A stretch of 64,000 nt of DNA from JAVKBW01 sp040222995 (GTDB taxonomy: Bacteria > Pseudomonadota > Alphaproteobacteria > UBA8366 > Aestuariispiraceae). The notes beneath the pieces were generated by a model that was not told the DNA's origin, did not search any database, and was given only the letters and a program-made list of their open reading frames with translations. Every line of letters begins with the position of its first letter. The stretch's first letter is position 1. Made by a program: the position numbers and the translations under genes. Positions 9,359-17,841 of this stretch are shown here, one piece after another. The stretch is from positions 1-64,000 of the forward strand of contig JAVKBW010000039.1 of assembly GCA_040222995.1 (NCBI GenBank), in the 5' to 3' direction.

Positions 9359-10132
9359 TCAGCGCCCCCGCTTTCGCGCGCGCTTCGCGGCGGACCGGTT
9401 CCATGCCTTGCCGCCCTGTTTCAGCCAACGTCCGAAGGACGGGTTGGCCTGACGCACGGCCTGCGCGAATACGTCCGGATGCACCAGCGACGGCGGCGGA
9501 TTGGGCGACGCTTCCGCCGCGGCCGCCAGACCGGGATTGTCCCGAAGCGCCTGTTCCGACGCGAACAGCAGGATGTTCTGTTTGTACCACCAGCAGACGT
9601 CCGCGTCGTTCCAGACCTTGATGCGCAGGGCATCGACCGCGCGATACCCTTGCGCCGCGAACAGGTCCGCCCAATAGGCGGGCCATTGTTCGTTCACGTG
9701 ATGATGACCGCCCTGATCCGGGATCGCGGCGGAAAACAGCACGACCGGTGCCAACGCGCACAGTTCGGCGACAAATCCGGGCGCGCGATCCGGCGGCAGG
9801 TGTTCCGCCACTTCCAGACTGATCGCAAGGTCGAACGGGTCCGCGCCGCCGGTGTCCAGCGCCTCGTCAATGCGGCAGCGGCGGAAACAGTCGGCATCGA
9901 TCTTCAGCTGCGCCGCGTCCACCCACGGCCCGTCCAGGCCCAGGACACGGTCCGCGCCGGTTTCCGCAATCACCGACAGCCAGGACGCATCCCCGCAACC
10001 GGCATCCACCGCGCTTCGGATCGGGAACCAGTCGCGCAGCATGGGGACGACCCGCCGCGCCGACGGAAGCGCGGTGTTTTCCAGATCGTCATAGAATGCG
10101 TGATCGTAGCCGGGATTGTAGTCGCCGCTCAT
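9359..10132 (-). CDS. Class I SAM-dependent methyltransferase
   Basis: A 257-residue protein with a Rossmann methyltransferase core at about residues 35-150. The SAM-binding loop is VDAGCGDASW, an acidic LGLDG strand ends the second beta strand, and LAISLEVAEHLP is motif IV. The C-terminal 60 residues are basic and end in KRARKRGR. The substrate is unknown. It lies between asnB and a GT2 gene, 4 and 16 bp away, and such trios usually modify glycans or lipids. It resembles methyltransferases found in polysaccharide clusters rather than those of amino-acid catabolism. Confidence 0.75.
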   Translation of the reverse strand: MSGDYNPGYDHAFYDDLENTALPSARRVVPMLRDWFPIRSAVDAGCGDASWLSVIAETGADRVLGLDGPWVDAAQLKIDADCFRRCRIDEALDTGGADPFDLAISLEVAEHLPPDRAPGFVAELCALAPVVLFSAAIPDQGGHHHVNEQWPAYWADLFAAQGYRAVDALRIKVWNDADVCWWYKQNILLFASEQALRDNPGLAAAAEASPNPPPSLVHPDVFAQAVRQANPSFGRWLKQGGKAWNRSAAKRARKRGR

Positions 10133-10148
10133 TCCGCGAATTGACCTT

Positions 10149-11102
10149 TCATGATGTGCCCTGTCCCATCCCGGCGGTCACAGCGCGCGGGTCGGCGGTA
10201 TCGAAAATTCTGGCGCATTTGGCAACGAACTTGTCATGCCCGCCCAGAATGGGAAGCCAGGCCAGCGCCTGCCGCCAGAAGACGGGACTGGTCGGCCAGA
10301 AGACGCCGTCCACGCGGCGATGGTATTTCCAGGCGCGATAGGCCATGCGCCGGGCGGCCGCCTGTTTGAAGGACCAGGGCAGGTCCGGATGGTCGGACAG
10401 GAACAGTTCCACCGCCCGTGTGACACGCTGCAGCTGGCGCGCTTCGTTGTTTGAAAGGCGCGACCCAACCTGTTCCGGCAGGAACGCCACCGTCCGGTCC
10501 AGTTCCAGGAAATCCCACTGCCGCGCCAGACGCATGGTCAGGGCATATTCCTGTGAATGGACGACCCGTTCGTCGCAACCGCCGACGGCACGCAACGCCT
10601 CTGTCCGGGCCAGGAACTGCGTCGGGTTGAACAGCGACCGGAAGGTCGCGGCCTTCAGCGGGCGTTCATGGCGCGTTACGGTGGGGGCCGGTAAATCCCC
10701 GTCCAGGTCCAAGTCCGCGGCGTTCCGGAACACAGCCTTCTGACCGAAGGCAAGGCACGCCCGGTCGTCGTCGATCAACGCATCCAACAGGACGCGCGTT
10801 GTATCCGCATGCAGCAGGTCGTCCGCATCGACGAATTTCACGAACGGCAGCGCCGCCAGCGCGATTCCGCGGTTCGTCGCCGCCGCCGACCCGGCGTTCG
10901 GCTGGCTTTCGATCACACAATCGGGCCAGCCCGCCGTCACTTCCTTCAGGATTTCCAGCGACCGGTCCGTCGACCCGTCATCGACAAAGACATACTGGCG
11001 GTCGAATTCGCCCCGCTGTGCCCGGATGCGATTCAGGACATCGGGCAGCCAATCCGCCTTGTTGAAGACGGGTACGACGAAACTGACGCCGCGTCCGGTC
11101 AT
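10149..11102 (-). CDS. Glycosyltransferase family 2
   Basis: A GT-A-fold inverting glycosyltransferase of about 317 residues. The N-terminus shows VSFVVPVFNKADWL and FVDDGSTDRS (nucleotide-sugar binding), and VKFVDADDLL carries the DxD-like metal site near residue 95. No membrane span is evident, so it is probably cytosolic or peripheral. ATG at 11102 is preferred; a GTG one codon upstream would give a 4-bp overlap with the isomerase gene. The acceptor is unknown. With asnB and the methyltransferase it forms a possible glycan-modifying unit. Confidence 0.82.
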   Translation of the reverse strand: MTGRGVSFVVPVFNKADWLPDVLNRIRAQRGEFDRQYVFVDDGSTDRSLEILKEVTAGWPDCVIESQPNAGSAAATNRGIALAALPFVKFVDADDLLHADTTRVLLDALIDDDRACLAFGQKAVFRNAADLDLDGDLPAPTVTRHERPLKAATFRSLFNPTQFLARTEALRAVGGCDERVVHSQEYALTMRLARQWDFLELDRTVAFLPEQVGSRLSNNEARQLQRVTRAVELFLSDHPDLPWSFKQAAARRMAYRAWKYHRRVDGVFWPTSPVFWRQALAWLPILGGHDKFVAKCARIFDTADPRAVTAGMGQGTS

Positions 11103-11704
11103 CACCAGCCGCCTTTTTCCAGCCAGGCATCCACCATCGAAAGGCGGTCCGCGCCCCAGAACGGTTCGTCACCGACAAGGATAAAGGGCGACCCGAAGAC
11201 GCCGCGGTCAATCGCCGCCTGTGTCTTGTCCTTCAGGGCTTGGCGCATGTCCTGGCTTTTCACCGCCGCCGCAGCGCCGTCCGGGTCCAGTCCGACCGAA
11301 GCCGCTGCCTCCAGAACAATGTCCAGTTCCCCCAGGTCCCTGCCGTCCGCAAAACAGATCCGGTAGAGCGCATGGATGAGCGGCACCGCCTTTTCCGGAT
11401 GGGCGGTCTGCGCCCACAGGGTCGCGCGCGCCGCATTGACGGTGAAAATCGGAAAGGTCGGCGGCCATCGGAACGGCACCGAATGGAACCGGGCGCTGCG
11501 TTCGATGTCGTGCTTCGAATACGGGCCCTTCATCGGATAGGACACCAGGGACTGTGTCCCTTCCTGTTTGAAGACCGCGCCCAGAAGGAACGGGTGCCAG
11601 TTGATGGATACGCCGTGCCTTTGCGCAAGCGCTTCCACCTTTTCCGACGCGATATAGCCGTAAGGGGATGAATATTCGAAATAGAAATCGATACTGTCGG
11701 TCAT
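11102..11704 (-). CDS. 2-hydroxychromene-2-carboxylate isomerase-like protein (DsbA fold)
   Basis: A 200-residue kappa-class GST / DsbA-fold protein. DFYFEYSSPYGYIASEK at the N-terminus carries the serine that activates glutathione in this family, in place of a CxxC pair. It ends in the typical GSPFILVGDEPFWGADRL. Family members isomerise aromatic ring-cleavage products with glutathione, but no aromatic pathway is visible here. The ATG at 11704 is taken as start because the fold begins there. It lies 11 bp after the halohydrin-dehalogenase-like gene, so the two may act on the same unknown substrate. Confidence 0.82.
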   Translation of the reverse strand: MTDSIDFYFEYSSPYGYIASEKVEALAQRHGVSINWHPFLLGAVFKQEGTQSLVSYPMKGPYSKHDIERSARFHSVPFRWPPTFPIFTVNAARATLWAQTAHPEKAVPLIHALYRICFADGRDLGELDIVLEAAASVGLDPDGAAAAVKSQDMRQALKDKTQAAIDRGVFGSPFILVGDEPFWGADRLSMVDAWLEKGGW

Positions 11705-11715
11705 GGCCGTCCTCT

Positions 11716-12453
11716 TTACGCCCAGCCGCCGGCGACCGGCACGCAATGCCCGGTCACAAAGCCGGCGTTCCGTGAAAGCAGATAGGTAAAGACGCTGGAA
11801 ACCTCTTCCGGTTCACCGAAACGGCCCATCGGGATCTGCGATTCGATCTTGGCGCGCATATCCTCGTTCGCCAGAAGCTCGTCGGGGAAATAGGTCGGGT
11901 TTTTCGCGAAATTGGGGCCGACCGCGTTCACCGTGATTCCGGTTTTCGCCAATTCCCGCCCCAGGGACAGGACCATCGCATTCTGGGCGCCGCGGGCGGT
12001 CACATACATGCCGTAGTTGGAAAGGCCGCGAAACGGAACGGCGGAACTGGCAACGACAATGCGCCCGTAACCCGTCTGTTTCATATGCCGCACGGCGGCG
12101 CCGATCAGCCGGAACGGTTCCACGACCATCGCTTCCAGGCCGTTGCGCATGTCCTGCGGGTCGGCGTCTTCGACCTTTGCCCGGATTGCCGGGAAACCGT
12201 CGTTCGCGACCAGCCCGTCCAGACGCCCCTGACCGGACAGGACTTCCCGGATCAGGTCGTCCGGATCTTCGGTCCCGACGCCAATGGCACCGGCATGCGC
12301 CCCTTCAAACGCCTCACGTTCGGCGAAATCGTGAAACTTCTCATCCTGGGCGATGACGGTCGCGCCTTCCCGCAGACAGGCATCGGTGACCGCGCCACCG
12401 ACGAATTCGGTCGCGTGCACGATCAGGATGACATTCCCGTCCAGCAGCCCCAT
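11716..12453 (-). CDS. Halohydrin dehalogenase-like SDR protein
   Basis: A 245-residue short-chain dehydrogenase fold that has lost dehydrogenase hallmarks. The cofactor loop TGxxxGxG is replaced by HATEFVGG (residues 13-20), and the catalytic set is S137, Y150 and R154, with Arg where dehydrogenases have Lys. S-x12-Y-x3-R plus F-x-G in the nucleotide loop are the diagnostic motifs of halohydrin dehalogenases, which close vicinal haloalcohols to epoxides without NAD(P)H. Other recalled similarities to HheC are the HDE/QDE, SND/AND and GPNY/GPNF positions. One departure is Val12 where the family has Thr. Activity is inferred from motifs only. Confidence 0.7.
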   Translation of the reverse strand: MGLLDGNVILIVHATEFVGGAVTDACLREGATVIAQDEKFHDFAEREAFEGAHAGAIGVGTEDPDDLIREVLSGQGRLDGLVANDGFPAIRAKVEDADPQDMRNGLEAMVVEPFRLIGAAVRHMKQTGYGRIVVASSAVPFRGLSNYGMYVTARGAQNAMVLSLGRELAKTGITVNAVGPNFAKNPTYFPDELLANEDMRAKIESQIPMGRFGEPEEVSSVFTYLLSRNAGFVTGHCVPVAGGWA

Positions 12454-12467
12454 TTTCGTGGTTACCC

Positions 12468-13601
12468 TTACGCCGCCAGCGAACGCGCAATCAGCATACG
12501 CTGAATGTCGCTGGTCCCTTCATAGATTTTGGTGACCCGCACATCACGGGCCAGCTGTTCGATCGGATAGTCCTTCATATATCCGTTGCCGCCAAAGGTC
12601 TGCAGCGCGTCGGACACGACCACTTCCGCCGTTTCCGTGGCGAACAGCTTTGCCATCGATGCTTCGGTCAGACACGGAATGCCCGCATCCTTCAGCGCCG
12701 CGGCATGCAGGATCAGCTGGCGCGTCGCCTCCAGCTTGGCGGCCGCATCCGCCAGACGGAAACCCACCGCCTGGTGATTCAGGATCGGTTCGCCCATCGA
12801 TGTGCGTTCCTTTGCATAGGCAACGGCATGGTCCAGCGCCGCGCGCGCGATGCCCAACGCCTGGGCGGCGATGCCGATGCGGCCGCCTTCCAGGTTGGAC
12901 AGCGCGATCTTGTAGCCCTGGCCTTCTTCGCCCAGCATCATTTCCGGTGCCAGTTCGACCCCTTCGAACCGCAGCGCACAGGTGTCGGACGCGTTCAGCC
13001 CCATCTTCTTTTCGATACGTTCGACGATGTAACCTTCGCTGTCGGTCGGCACCAGAAAGGCTGAAATTCCGCGCTTGCCCGCATCCGGGTCCGTCACCGC
13101 AAAGACGATGGCCACACCCGCGGTCGACCCGTTGGTGATGAACTGCTTCGCCCCGTCCAGAACCCATTTGTTCCCGTCCTTGCGCGCCCGGGTCTTGATG
13201 TTGGACGCGTCGGACCCGGCCTGCGGTTCCGTCAGGCAGAAACAGCCGATAACTTCCCCCCGTGCCATGGGTTTCAGGTATTCCTGTTTCTGTTCTTCGG
13301 TGCCGTAGCGATAGATCGGCATGCAGCCGACGGAATTATGCACGCTCATGATCGCCGAAACGGACCCGTCCCCGGCGGCGATTTCCTCCAGCGCCAGCGC
13401 ATAGGATACGGCATCGGTCCCCGCGCCGTCATAGTCCGGCGGCACCATCATGCCCATCAGACCAAGCGCCGCCATTTCTTCGATCGCTTCTTTCGGATAG
13501 CGTGCCTCGCGATCCCATTCGGGGGAGTTCGGCAACAGCCGTTCCTGCGCGAACTGGCGGGCCATGTCGCGGATCATGGTCTGTTCTTCAGTCGGGATCA
13601 T
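12468..13601 (-). CDS. Acyl-CoA dehydrogenase, short/branched-chain type
   Basis: A 377-residue FAD enzyme that oxidises acyl-CoA to enoyl-CoA and passes electrons to ETF. FCLTEPQAGSDAS and WVLDGAKQFITNG are the two family signatures. The catalytic base is E361 in KIYEGTSDIQR near the C-terminus, the position used by short- and medium-chain and 2-methylbutyryl/isobutyryl enzymes, unlike the isovaleryl enzyme of this same array. Butyryl-, isobutyryl- or 2-methylbutyryl-CoA are all possible substrates. It is 14 bp upstream of the dehalogenase-like gene. Confidence 0.9.
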   Translation of the reverse strand: MIPTEEQTMIRDMARQFAQERLLPNSPEWDREARYPKEAIEEMAALGLMGMMVPPDYDGAGTDAVSYALALEEIAAGDGSVSAIMSVHNSVGCMPIYRYGTEEQKQEYLKPMARGEVIGCFCLTEPQAGSDASNIKTRARKDGNKWVLDGAKQFITNGSTAGVAIVFAVTDPDAGKRGISAFLVPTDSEGYIVERIEKKMGLNASDTCALRFEGVELAPEMMLGEEGQGYKIALSNLEGGRIGIAAQALGIARAALDHAVAYAKERTSMGEPILNHQAVGFRLADAAAKLEATRQLILHAAALKDAGIPCLTEASMAKLFATETAEVVVSDALQTFGGNGYMKDYPIEQLARDVRVTKIYEGTSDIQRMLIARSLAA

Positions 13602-13653
13602 CGCTTGTTTCCTCGTGTTTTCTGTTTTCGGCGCCGGCGCACCCGAATTGCAC

Positions 13654-14292
13654 CTATTCCGGAACGCGTTCTATGGCCTTGAACTGGCCGGTGCGGGGAT
13701 CATGGGCCAGAAGATTTCCGGTCGAGATATCGAACCACCATCCGTGCAGGGTCAGATTTCCATCTTCCACGCGTTTCATGATCCAGGGGAAGCTTTTCAG
13801 ATTTTTGATGGAAAGCTTGATCGTCGCCATTTCCACAGCCGCGCCCGATTCCGGATCGTCGGCGTCGTGAACCGCGCACGCTTCAGCCGCCAGCGCCATC
13901 CAGGGACCGATGAATTCGCGGTCCAGTTCGACCGCGCCGCTCTGCACCTCGCGCATCGCCATGATGCCGCCGCACATATGATGGCCCAGGACGACAATGT
14001 CCGTCACGCCCAGATCGCGCACCGCATATTCGATGGCCGACGACGTCCCGTGATGCGCATCGTCCGGCTGATAGGGCGGAACCAGGGCCGCCACGTTGCG
14101 CACAACGAAAATTTCACCCGGGTCCGCATTGAACAGGATCGCCGGGTCGACGCGGCTGTCGGAACAGGCGATGACCAGGACTTCCGGCTTCTGTCCTTCC
14201 TCGGCCAGACGGCGGGTCAATTCAGCCCGTTTTTCGTGATACAGCGCGCGGTAACTGCGGTATCCCGCCAGGATACGGTTGATCGGATTCAC
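13654..14292 (-). CDS. can: Beta-class carbonic anhydrase
   Basis: Interconverts carbon dioxide and bicarbonate. A 212-residue protein with the zinc and active-site set CSDSR (C43, D45, R47) and H104-x2-C107, plus the GTSSAIEYAV helix typical of the beta class. It starts with GTG, overlapping the end of the upstream SDR gene as GTGA. Position suggests a job: methylcrotonyl-CoA carboxylase in the same array uses bicarbonate, so the enzyme may supply its co-substrate. That link is an inference from location. Confidence 0.93.
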   Translation of the reverse strand: MNPINRILAGYRSYRALYHEKRAELTRRLAEEGQKPEVLVIACSDSRVDPAILFNADPGEIFVVRNVAALVPPYQPDDAHHGTSSAIEYAVRDLGVTDIVVLGHHMCGGIMAMREVQSGAVELDREFIGPWMALAAEACAVHDADDPESGAAVEMATIKLSIKNLKSFPWIMKRVEDGNLTLHGWWFDISTGNLLAHDPRTGQFKAIERVPE

Positions 14293-14951
14293 CAGGGAAA
14301 CTCCTTGCCATCATAATTCATGAAAGATCCGGACTGCGCATCGCTCAGCCCGTCCACGACCGACTTCATGCCGCCCGCGGACGTATCTGTGTCGATATCC
14401 GCCGACGGGCCGCCCATGTCGGTCCGGACCCAGCCCGGATGCAACAGGACCGTCTTGCCGCCGCGACCGCCGACTTCCTGATTAAGAAGAGCCACCGCCA
14501 TGTTCAGCGCCGTCTTCGACGACCGGTAGGCATAGGCCCCGCTGCCGACAAGGGCGACCGACCCCATCTTGCTGGACGTGAAGGCCATTTTGCGTTCGTC
14601 GGATGCCAGGACATTGTTCATCAGCGCGCGCGCCAGCATGATCGGCGCGATCGTGTTCACGCGAAACGTCTCTTCCCACGCATCGGCGTTCAACTGCGAA
14701 AGCGGGACATTCTTGTCCAGATAGACGCCGGCATTGTTCCAAAGGACATCGATCGGCCGACCCGACAGCGTGTTCGCCACCGCATCGATGCTTTCCGCAT
14801 CCGTAACATCCAACGGCAGTGCGTCCCCCGGACCGTCATAGGCGTCCGGGCTGCGAACGGCGGCAATGACGTCCCAGCCGTCTTCGGCATACAGTTCCGC
14901 CAGCCGTTTTCCGATACCGCGATTGGCACCCGTCAGAAGTAATGTCGGCAT
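14289..14951 (-). CDS. SDR family oxidoreductase
   Basis: A 220-residue classical-type short-chain dehydrogenase. It has TGANRGIG (NAD(P) loop, residues 7-14), DVT, NNAG, and the catalytic serine plus YRSSK. It is compact and ends in MNYDGKEFPW, resembling the C-factor / CsgA-like subgroup of SDRs. The substrate cannot be deduced. It is translationally coupled to the carbonic anhydrase and lies 21 bp after the thiolase gene. Confidence 0.85.
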   Translation of the reverse strand: MPTLLLTGANRGIGKRLAELYAEDGWDVIAAVRSPDAYDGPGDALPLDVTDAESIDAVANTLSGRPIDVLWNNAGVYLDKNVPLSQLNADAWEETFRVNTIAPIMLARALMNNVLASDERKMAFTSSKMGSVALVGSGAYAYRSSKTALNMAVALLNQEVGGRGGKTVLLHPGWVRTDMGGPSADIDTDTSAGGMKSVVDGLSDAQSGSFMNYDGKEFPW

Positions 14952-14972
14952 GTTCCTCCGTCCCCAAGGCGT

Positions 14973-16163
14973 TTAATGAATTCGCTTCACGGCCATGGCC
15001 GTGGCCTCCCCGCCACCGATGCACAGCGACGCGACGCCGGTCTGCATATCATATTTTTTCAGGGCGTTAAGCAGCGTTACCAGAATGCGCGCACCCGACG
15101 CGCCGATCGGATGGCCCAACGCACAGGCGCCGCCATGCACGTTCACCTTGTCATGCGGCAGGTCCAGGTCCCGCATCGCCGCCATCGCGACGACGGCGAA
15201 AGCCTCGTTCACTTCGAACAGGTCGACGGAACCCGCATCCCAACCCGCCTTTTCCAGGCATTTCCGGATCGCGTCGACCGGGGCCGTCGTGAACCAGGCC
15301 GGCGCCTGCGCATGGGTCGCATGGGCGACGATTTCGGCAATCGGGGTCAGGCCGCGCCGTTCGGCTTCCGACCGTTTCATCAGGACCAGCGCCGCCGCGC
15401 CGTCGGAAATGGACGACGAGTTCGCGGGCGTCACCGTGCCGTCCTTGGCAAAGGCCGGTTTCAGGGTCGGAATCTTGTCCGGGTTTGCGGTGCGGGGCTG
15501 TTCATCTTCCGTCACCGCGACCTCCCCCTTCCGGGTCTTGACCGTTGCCGGCACGATTTCGTCGGCGAACGTGCCGTCCGTCTGTGCCTTCCTGGCGCGG
15601 GACAGGCTTTCGATGGCATAATTGTCCTGTGCCTCCCGGGTGAACTGGTAATGGGTCGCGGTATCCTCGGCAAAAGTTCCCATCAGCCGCCCCCGGTCAT
15701 AGGCGTCTTCCAGACCGTCCAGAAACATGTGGTCGACCACCTGACCGTGGCCCAGGCGCATGCCGCCCCGCGCCTTCGGCAGCAGATAGGGGGCATTCGT
15801 CATGCTCTCCATCCCGCCGGAGACCATGATGTCCGCCGCGCCCGCCGTAATCAGGTCATGGGCCAGCATCGTCGCCTTCATGCCGGACCCGCACATCTTG
15901 TTGATGGTCGTGCAACCTGTCCCGTCCGGAATACCGGCGCCCAGCGACGCCTGCCGCGCCGGGGCCTGCCCCTGACCGGCCGGCAGGACATTGCCGAAGA
16001 TAACCTCTTCAATGTCGTCGCCCTTAAGCCCGGCGCGCTCCAGCGCGCCCCTGATCGCCGTCGCGCCCAGTTGGGCGGCGGTCGCGTCCTTCAGGTCGCC
16101 CTGAAAGCCGCCCATGGGCGTCCGGGCGGCAGAGACGATGACGATTGGGTCCGATGCAGTCAT
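14973..16163 (-). CDS. Acetyl-CoA acetyltransferase (thiolase)
   Basis: A 396-residue thiolase that condenses two acetyl-CoA or cleaves acetoacetyl-CoA. The acyl-accepting nucleophile is C91 in INKMCGSGMKA. The CoA and catalytic His loop is GGACALGHPIGASGAR, and the second cysteine is in SLCIGGGEA close to the C-terminus. In this array it would process acetoacetyl-CoA made from the acetoacetate released by HMG-CoA lyase after activation, for example by the synthetase encoded at 57.7 kb. A biosynthetic (PHB) role is equally possible from sequence. Confidence 0.93.
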   Translation of the reverse strand: MTASDPIVIVSAARTPMGGFQGDLKDATAAQLGATAIRGALERAGLKGDDIEEVIFGNVLPAGQGQAPARQASLGAGIPDGTGCTTINKMCGSGMKATMLAHDLITAGAADIMVSGGMESMTNAPYLLPKARGGMRLGHGQVVDHMFLDGLEDAYDRGRLMGTFAEDTATHYQFTREAQDNYAIESLSRARKAQTDGTFADEIVPATVKTRKGEVAVTEDEQPRTANPDKIPTLKPAFAKDGTVTPANSSSISDGAAALVLMKRSEAERRGLTPIAEIVAHATHAQAPAWFTTAPVDAIRKCLEKAGWDAGSVDLFEVNEAFAVVAMAAMRDLDLPHDKVNVHGGACALGHPIGASGARILVTLLNALKKYDMQTGVASLCIGGGEATAMAVKRIH

Positions 16164-16182
16164 TTCCTTTTATCCTTCCAGA

Positions 16183-17358
16183 TCACGCCGTTTCGTTGAA
16201 CAGTTCGCGGCCGATCAGCATGCGGCGGATTTCCGACGTACCGGCCCCGATTTCATACAGTTTCGCATCGCGCAGCAGGCGGCCGGTCGGGCTTTCGTTG
16301 ATATAGCCCATGCCGCCCAGGACCTGGATCGCTTCCAGCGCCATCCAGGTTGCCTTTTCCCCCGCGTACAGTATGGCGCCCGCCGCGTCCTTGCGCGTCG
16401 TCTGACCCCGGTCGCAGGCCTTGTTGACGGCATACACGTACGCCTTGCACGCGTTCATCGTGGTATACATGTCGGCCAGCTTGCCCTGCATCAGCTGGAA
16501 TTCGCCGATTGCCTGGCCAAACTGCTTTCTTTCATGCACGTACGGCATGACGACATCCATGCAGGAATCCATGATCCCAAGGGGTCCTGCGGCCAGCACG
16601 GCGCGTTCGTAATCCAGCCCGCTCATCAGGACCCGTACGCCCTTGTTCAACTCGCCAAGGACGTTTTCTTCCGGAACTTCGCAATCTTCAAACACCAGCT
16701 CGCCGGTGTGGGACCCGCGCATGCCCATCTTGTCCAGTTTCTGAGCGACGGAAAAACCCTTGAACCCTTTTTCCACCAGAAAGGCGGTGATGCCCTTTGG
16801 TCCCGCGTCCGGGTCGGTCTTGGCATAGATCACCATGACATCGGCGTCCGGGCCGTTGGTGATCCACATCTTGGACCCGTTCAGGATATAGCGGTCACCC
16901 TTCTTTTCCGCGCGCAGTTTCATCGACACCACATCGGACCCCGCACCCGGTTCGGACATGGCCAGCGCACCGACATGGTCGCCGGATATCAGTTTCGGCA
17001 GATAGCGCTGTTTCTGGTCCGCGGTGCCGTTGCGGCGGATCTGGTTCACGCACAGGTTCGAATGCGCGCCGTAGCTGAGCCCCACCGACGCGGACGCGCG
17101 GCTTATTTCCTCCATCGCGACGGCATGTTCCAGGTAACCCATCCCGGCGCCGCCATATTCTTCTTCCACCGTGATGCCCAGCACCCCCAGGTCGCCCATC
17201 TTCTTCCACAGGTCCATGGGGAACTGGTCGGTCCGGTCGATTTCCGCCGCTCGTGGGGCGATTTCGTCGGCAGAGAAGGTCGCAACGCTGTCGCGCAGCA
17301 TTTCCGCCGTTTCGCCAAGGTCGAAATCCAGGGTCGGGTATGTGTTGGGGATGCTCAT
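16183..17358 (-). CDS. liuA: Isovaleryl-CoA dehydrogenase
   Basis: First committed oxidation of leucine breakdown: isovaleryl-CoA to 3-methylcrotonyl-CoA, FAD-dependent, electrons to ETF. 391 residues with LAMSEPGAGSDVVSM and YILNGSKMWITNGPDAD signatures. The base is E251 in SGLDYERAVLAAGPLG, the hallmark position of isovaleryl-CoA dehydrogenases; correspondingly the C-terminal IGAGTSEIRR has Gly where other family members carry the catalytic Glu. It is near the head of the array, 24 bp after a thioesterase gene. Confidence 0.96.
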   Translation of the reverse strand: MSIPNTYPTLDFDLGETAEMLRDSVATFSADEIAPRAAEIDRTDQFPMDLWKKMGDLGVLGITVEEEYGGAGMGYLEHAVAMEEISRASASVGLSYGAHSNLCVNQIRRNGTADQKQRYLPKLISGDHVGALAMSEPGAGSDVVSMKLRAEKKGDRYILNGSKMWITNGPDADVMVIYAKTDPDAGPKGITAFLVEKGFKGFSVAQKLDKMGMRGSHTGELVFEDCEVPEENVLGELNKGVRVLMSGLDYERAVLAAGPLGIMDSCMDVVMPYVHERKQFGQAIGEFQLMQGKLADMYTTMNACKAYVYAVNKACDRGQTTRKDAAGAILYAGEKATWMALEAIQVLGGMGYINESPTGRLLRDAKLYEIGAGTSEIRRMLIGRELFNETA

Positions 17359-17382
17359 GTCGCCGTTTCCTCGAATGTTGTT

Positions 17383-17841
17383 CTATGCCGCCTTGTCGTC
17401 GGACATGTCTTCCATGGTCATCAGGGTGGAAATCGCCGTTGCGCACAGTTTGCGCACGCCGTCCTTTTCGCCATAGACCTTGACCTCTGTCACCGTCAGC
17501 CGGCGGCCGGGTTTCAGAACCGTGCCGACCGCGACCAGCGCGTCGCCCCGGCCGGGGGCCACGATGTTCATCTTGTATTCGACCGTCAGCACGGAATCCT
17601 TGGCCGCCATCAACGTGAACGCGGCGTATCCGCCCGCATTGTCCGCCAGCGTCCCGATCGCCCCGCCGTGGAAATAGCCGTGCTGCTGACACAGGTCTTC
17701 GCGATAGGGCAGGCGGATTTCCACCATGCCGGGGCCGACCGCCGTCATTTCCGCCCCAAGAAGGCCCATAAAGGGCTGGCGGGCGAAGCTGTCGCGCACG
17801 CGGGCTTCGAAATCCGGGTTCTGGGGTATTGGTGCCGTCAT
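17383..17841 (-). CDS. PaaI-family hotdog thioesterase
   Basis: A 152-residue hotdog-fold acyl-CoA thioesterase. QQHGYFHGGAIGTLADNAGGYAAF is the family region with the HGG turn and the long helix (quoted here only as a location near residues 48-70); EYKMNIVAPGRGD follows. It probably hydrolyses short or branched acyl-CoA to free CoA when intermediates accumulate. Its start overlaps the stop of the preceding thioesterase gene by 4 bp, so the two are made together. Confidence 0.87.
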   Translation of the reverse strand: MTAPIPQNPDFEARVRDSFARQPFMGLLGAEMTAVGPGMVEIRLPYREDLCQQHGYFHGGAIGTLADNAGGYAAFTLMAAKDSVLTVEYKMNIVAPGRGDALVAVGTVLKPGRRLTVTEVKVYGEKDGVRKLCATAISTLMTMEDMSDDKAA

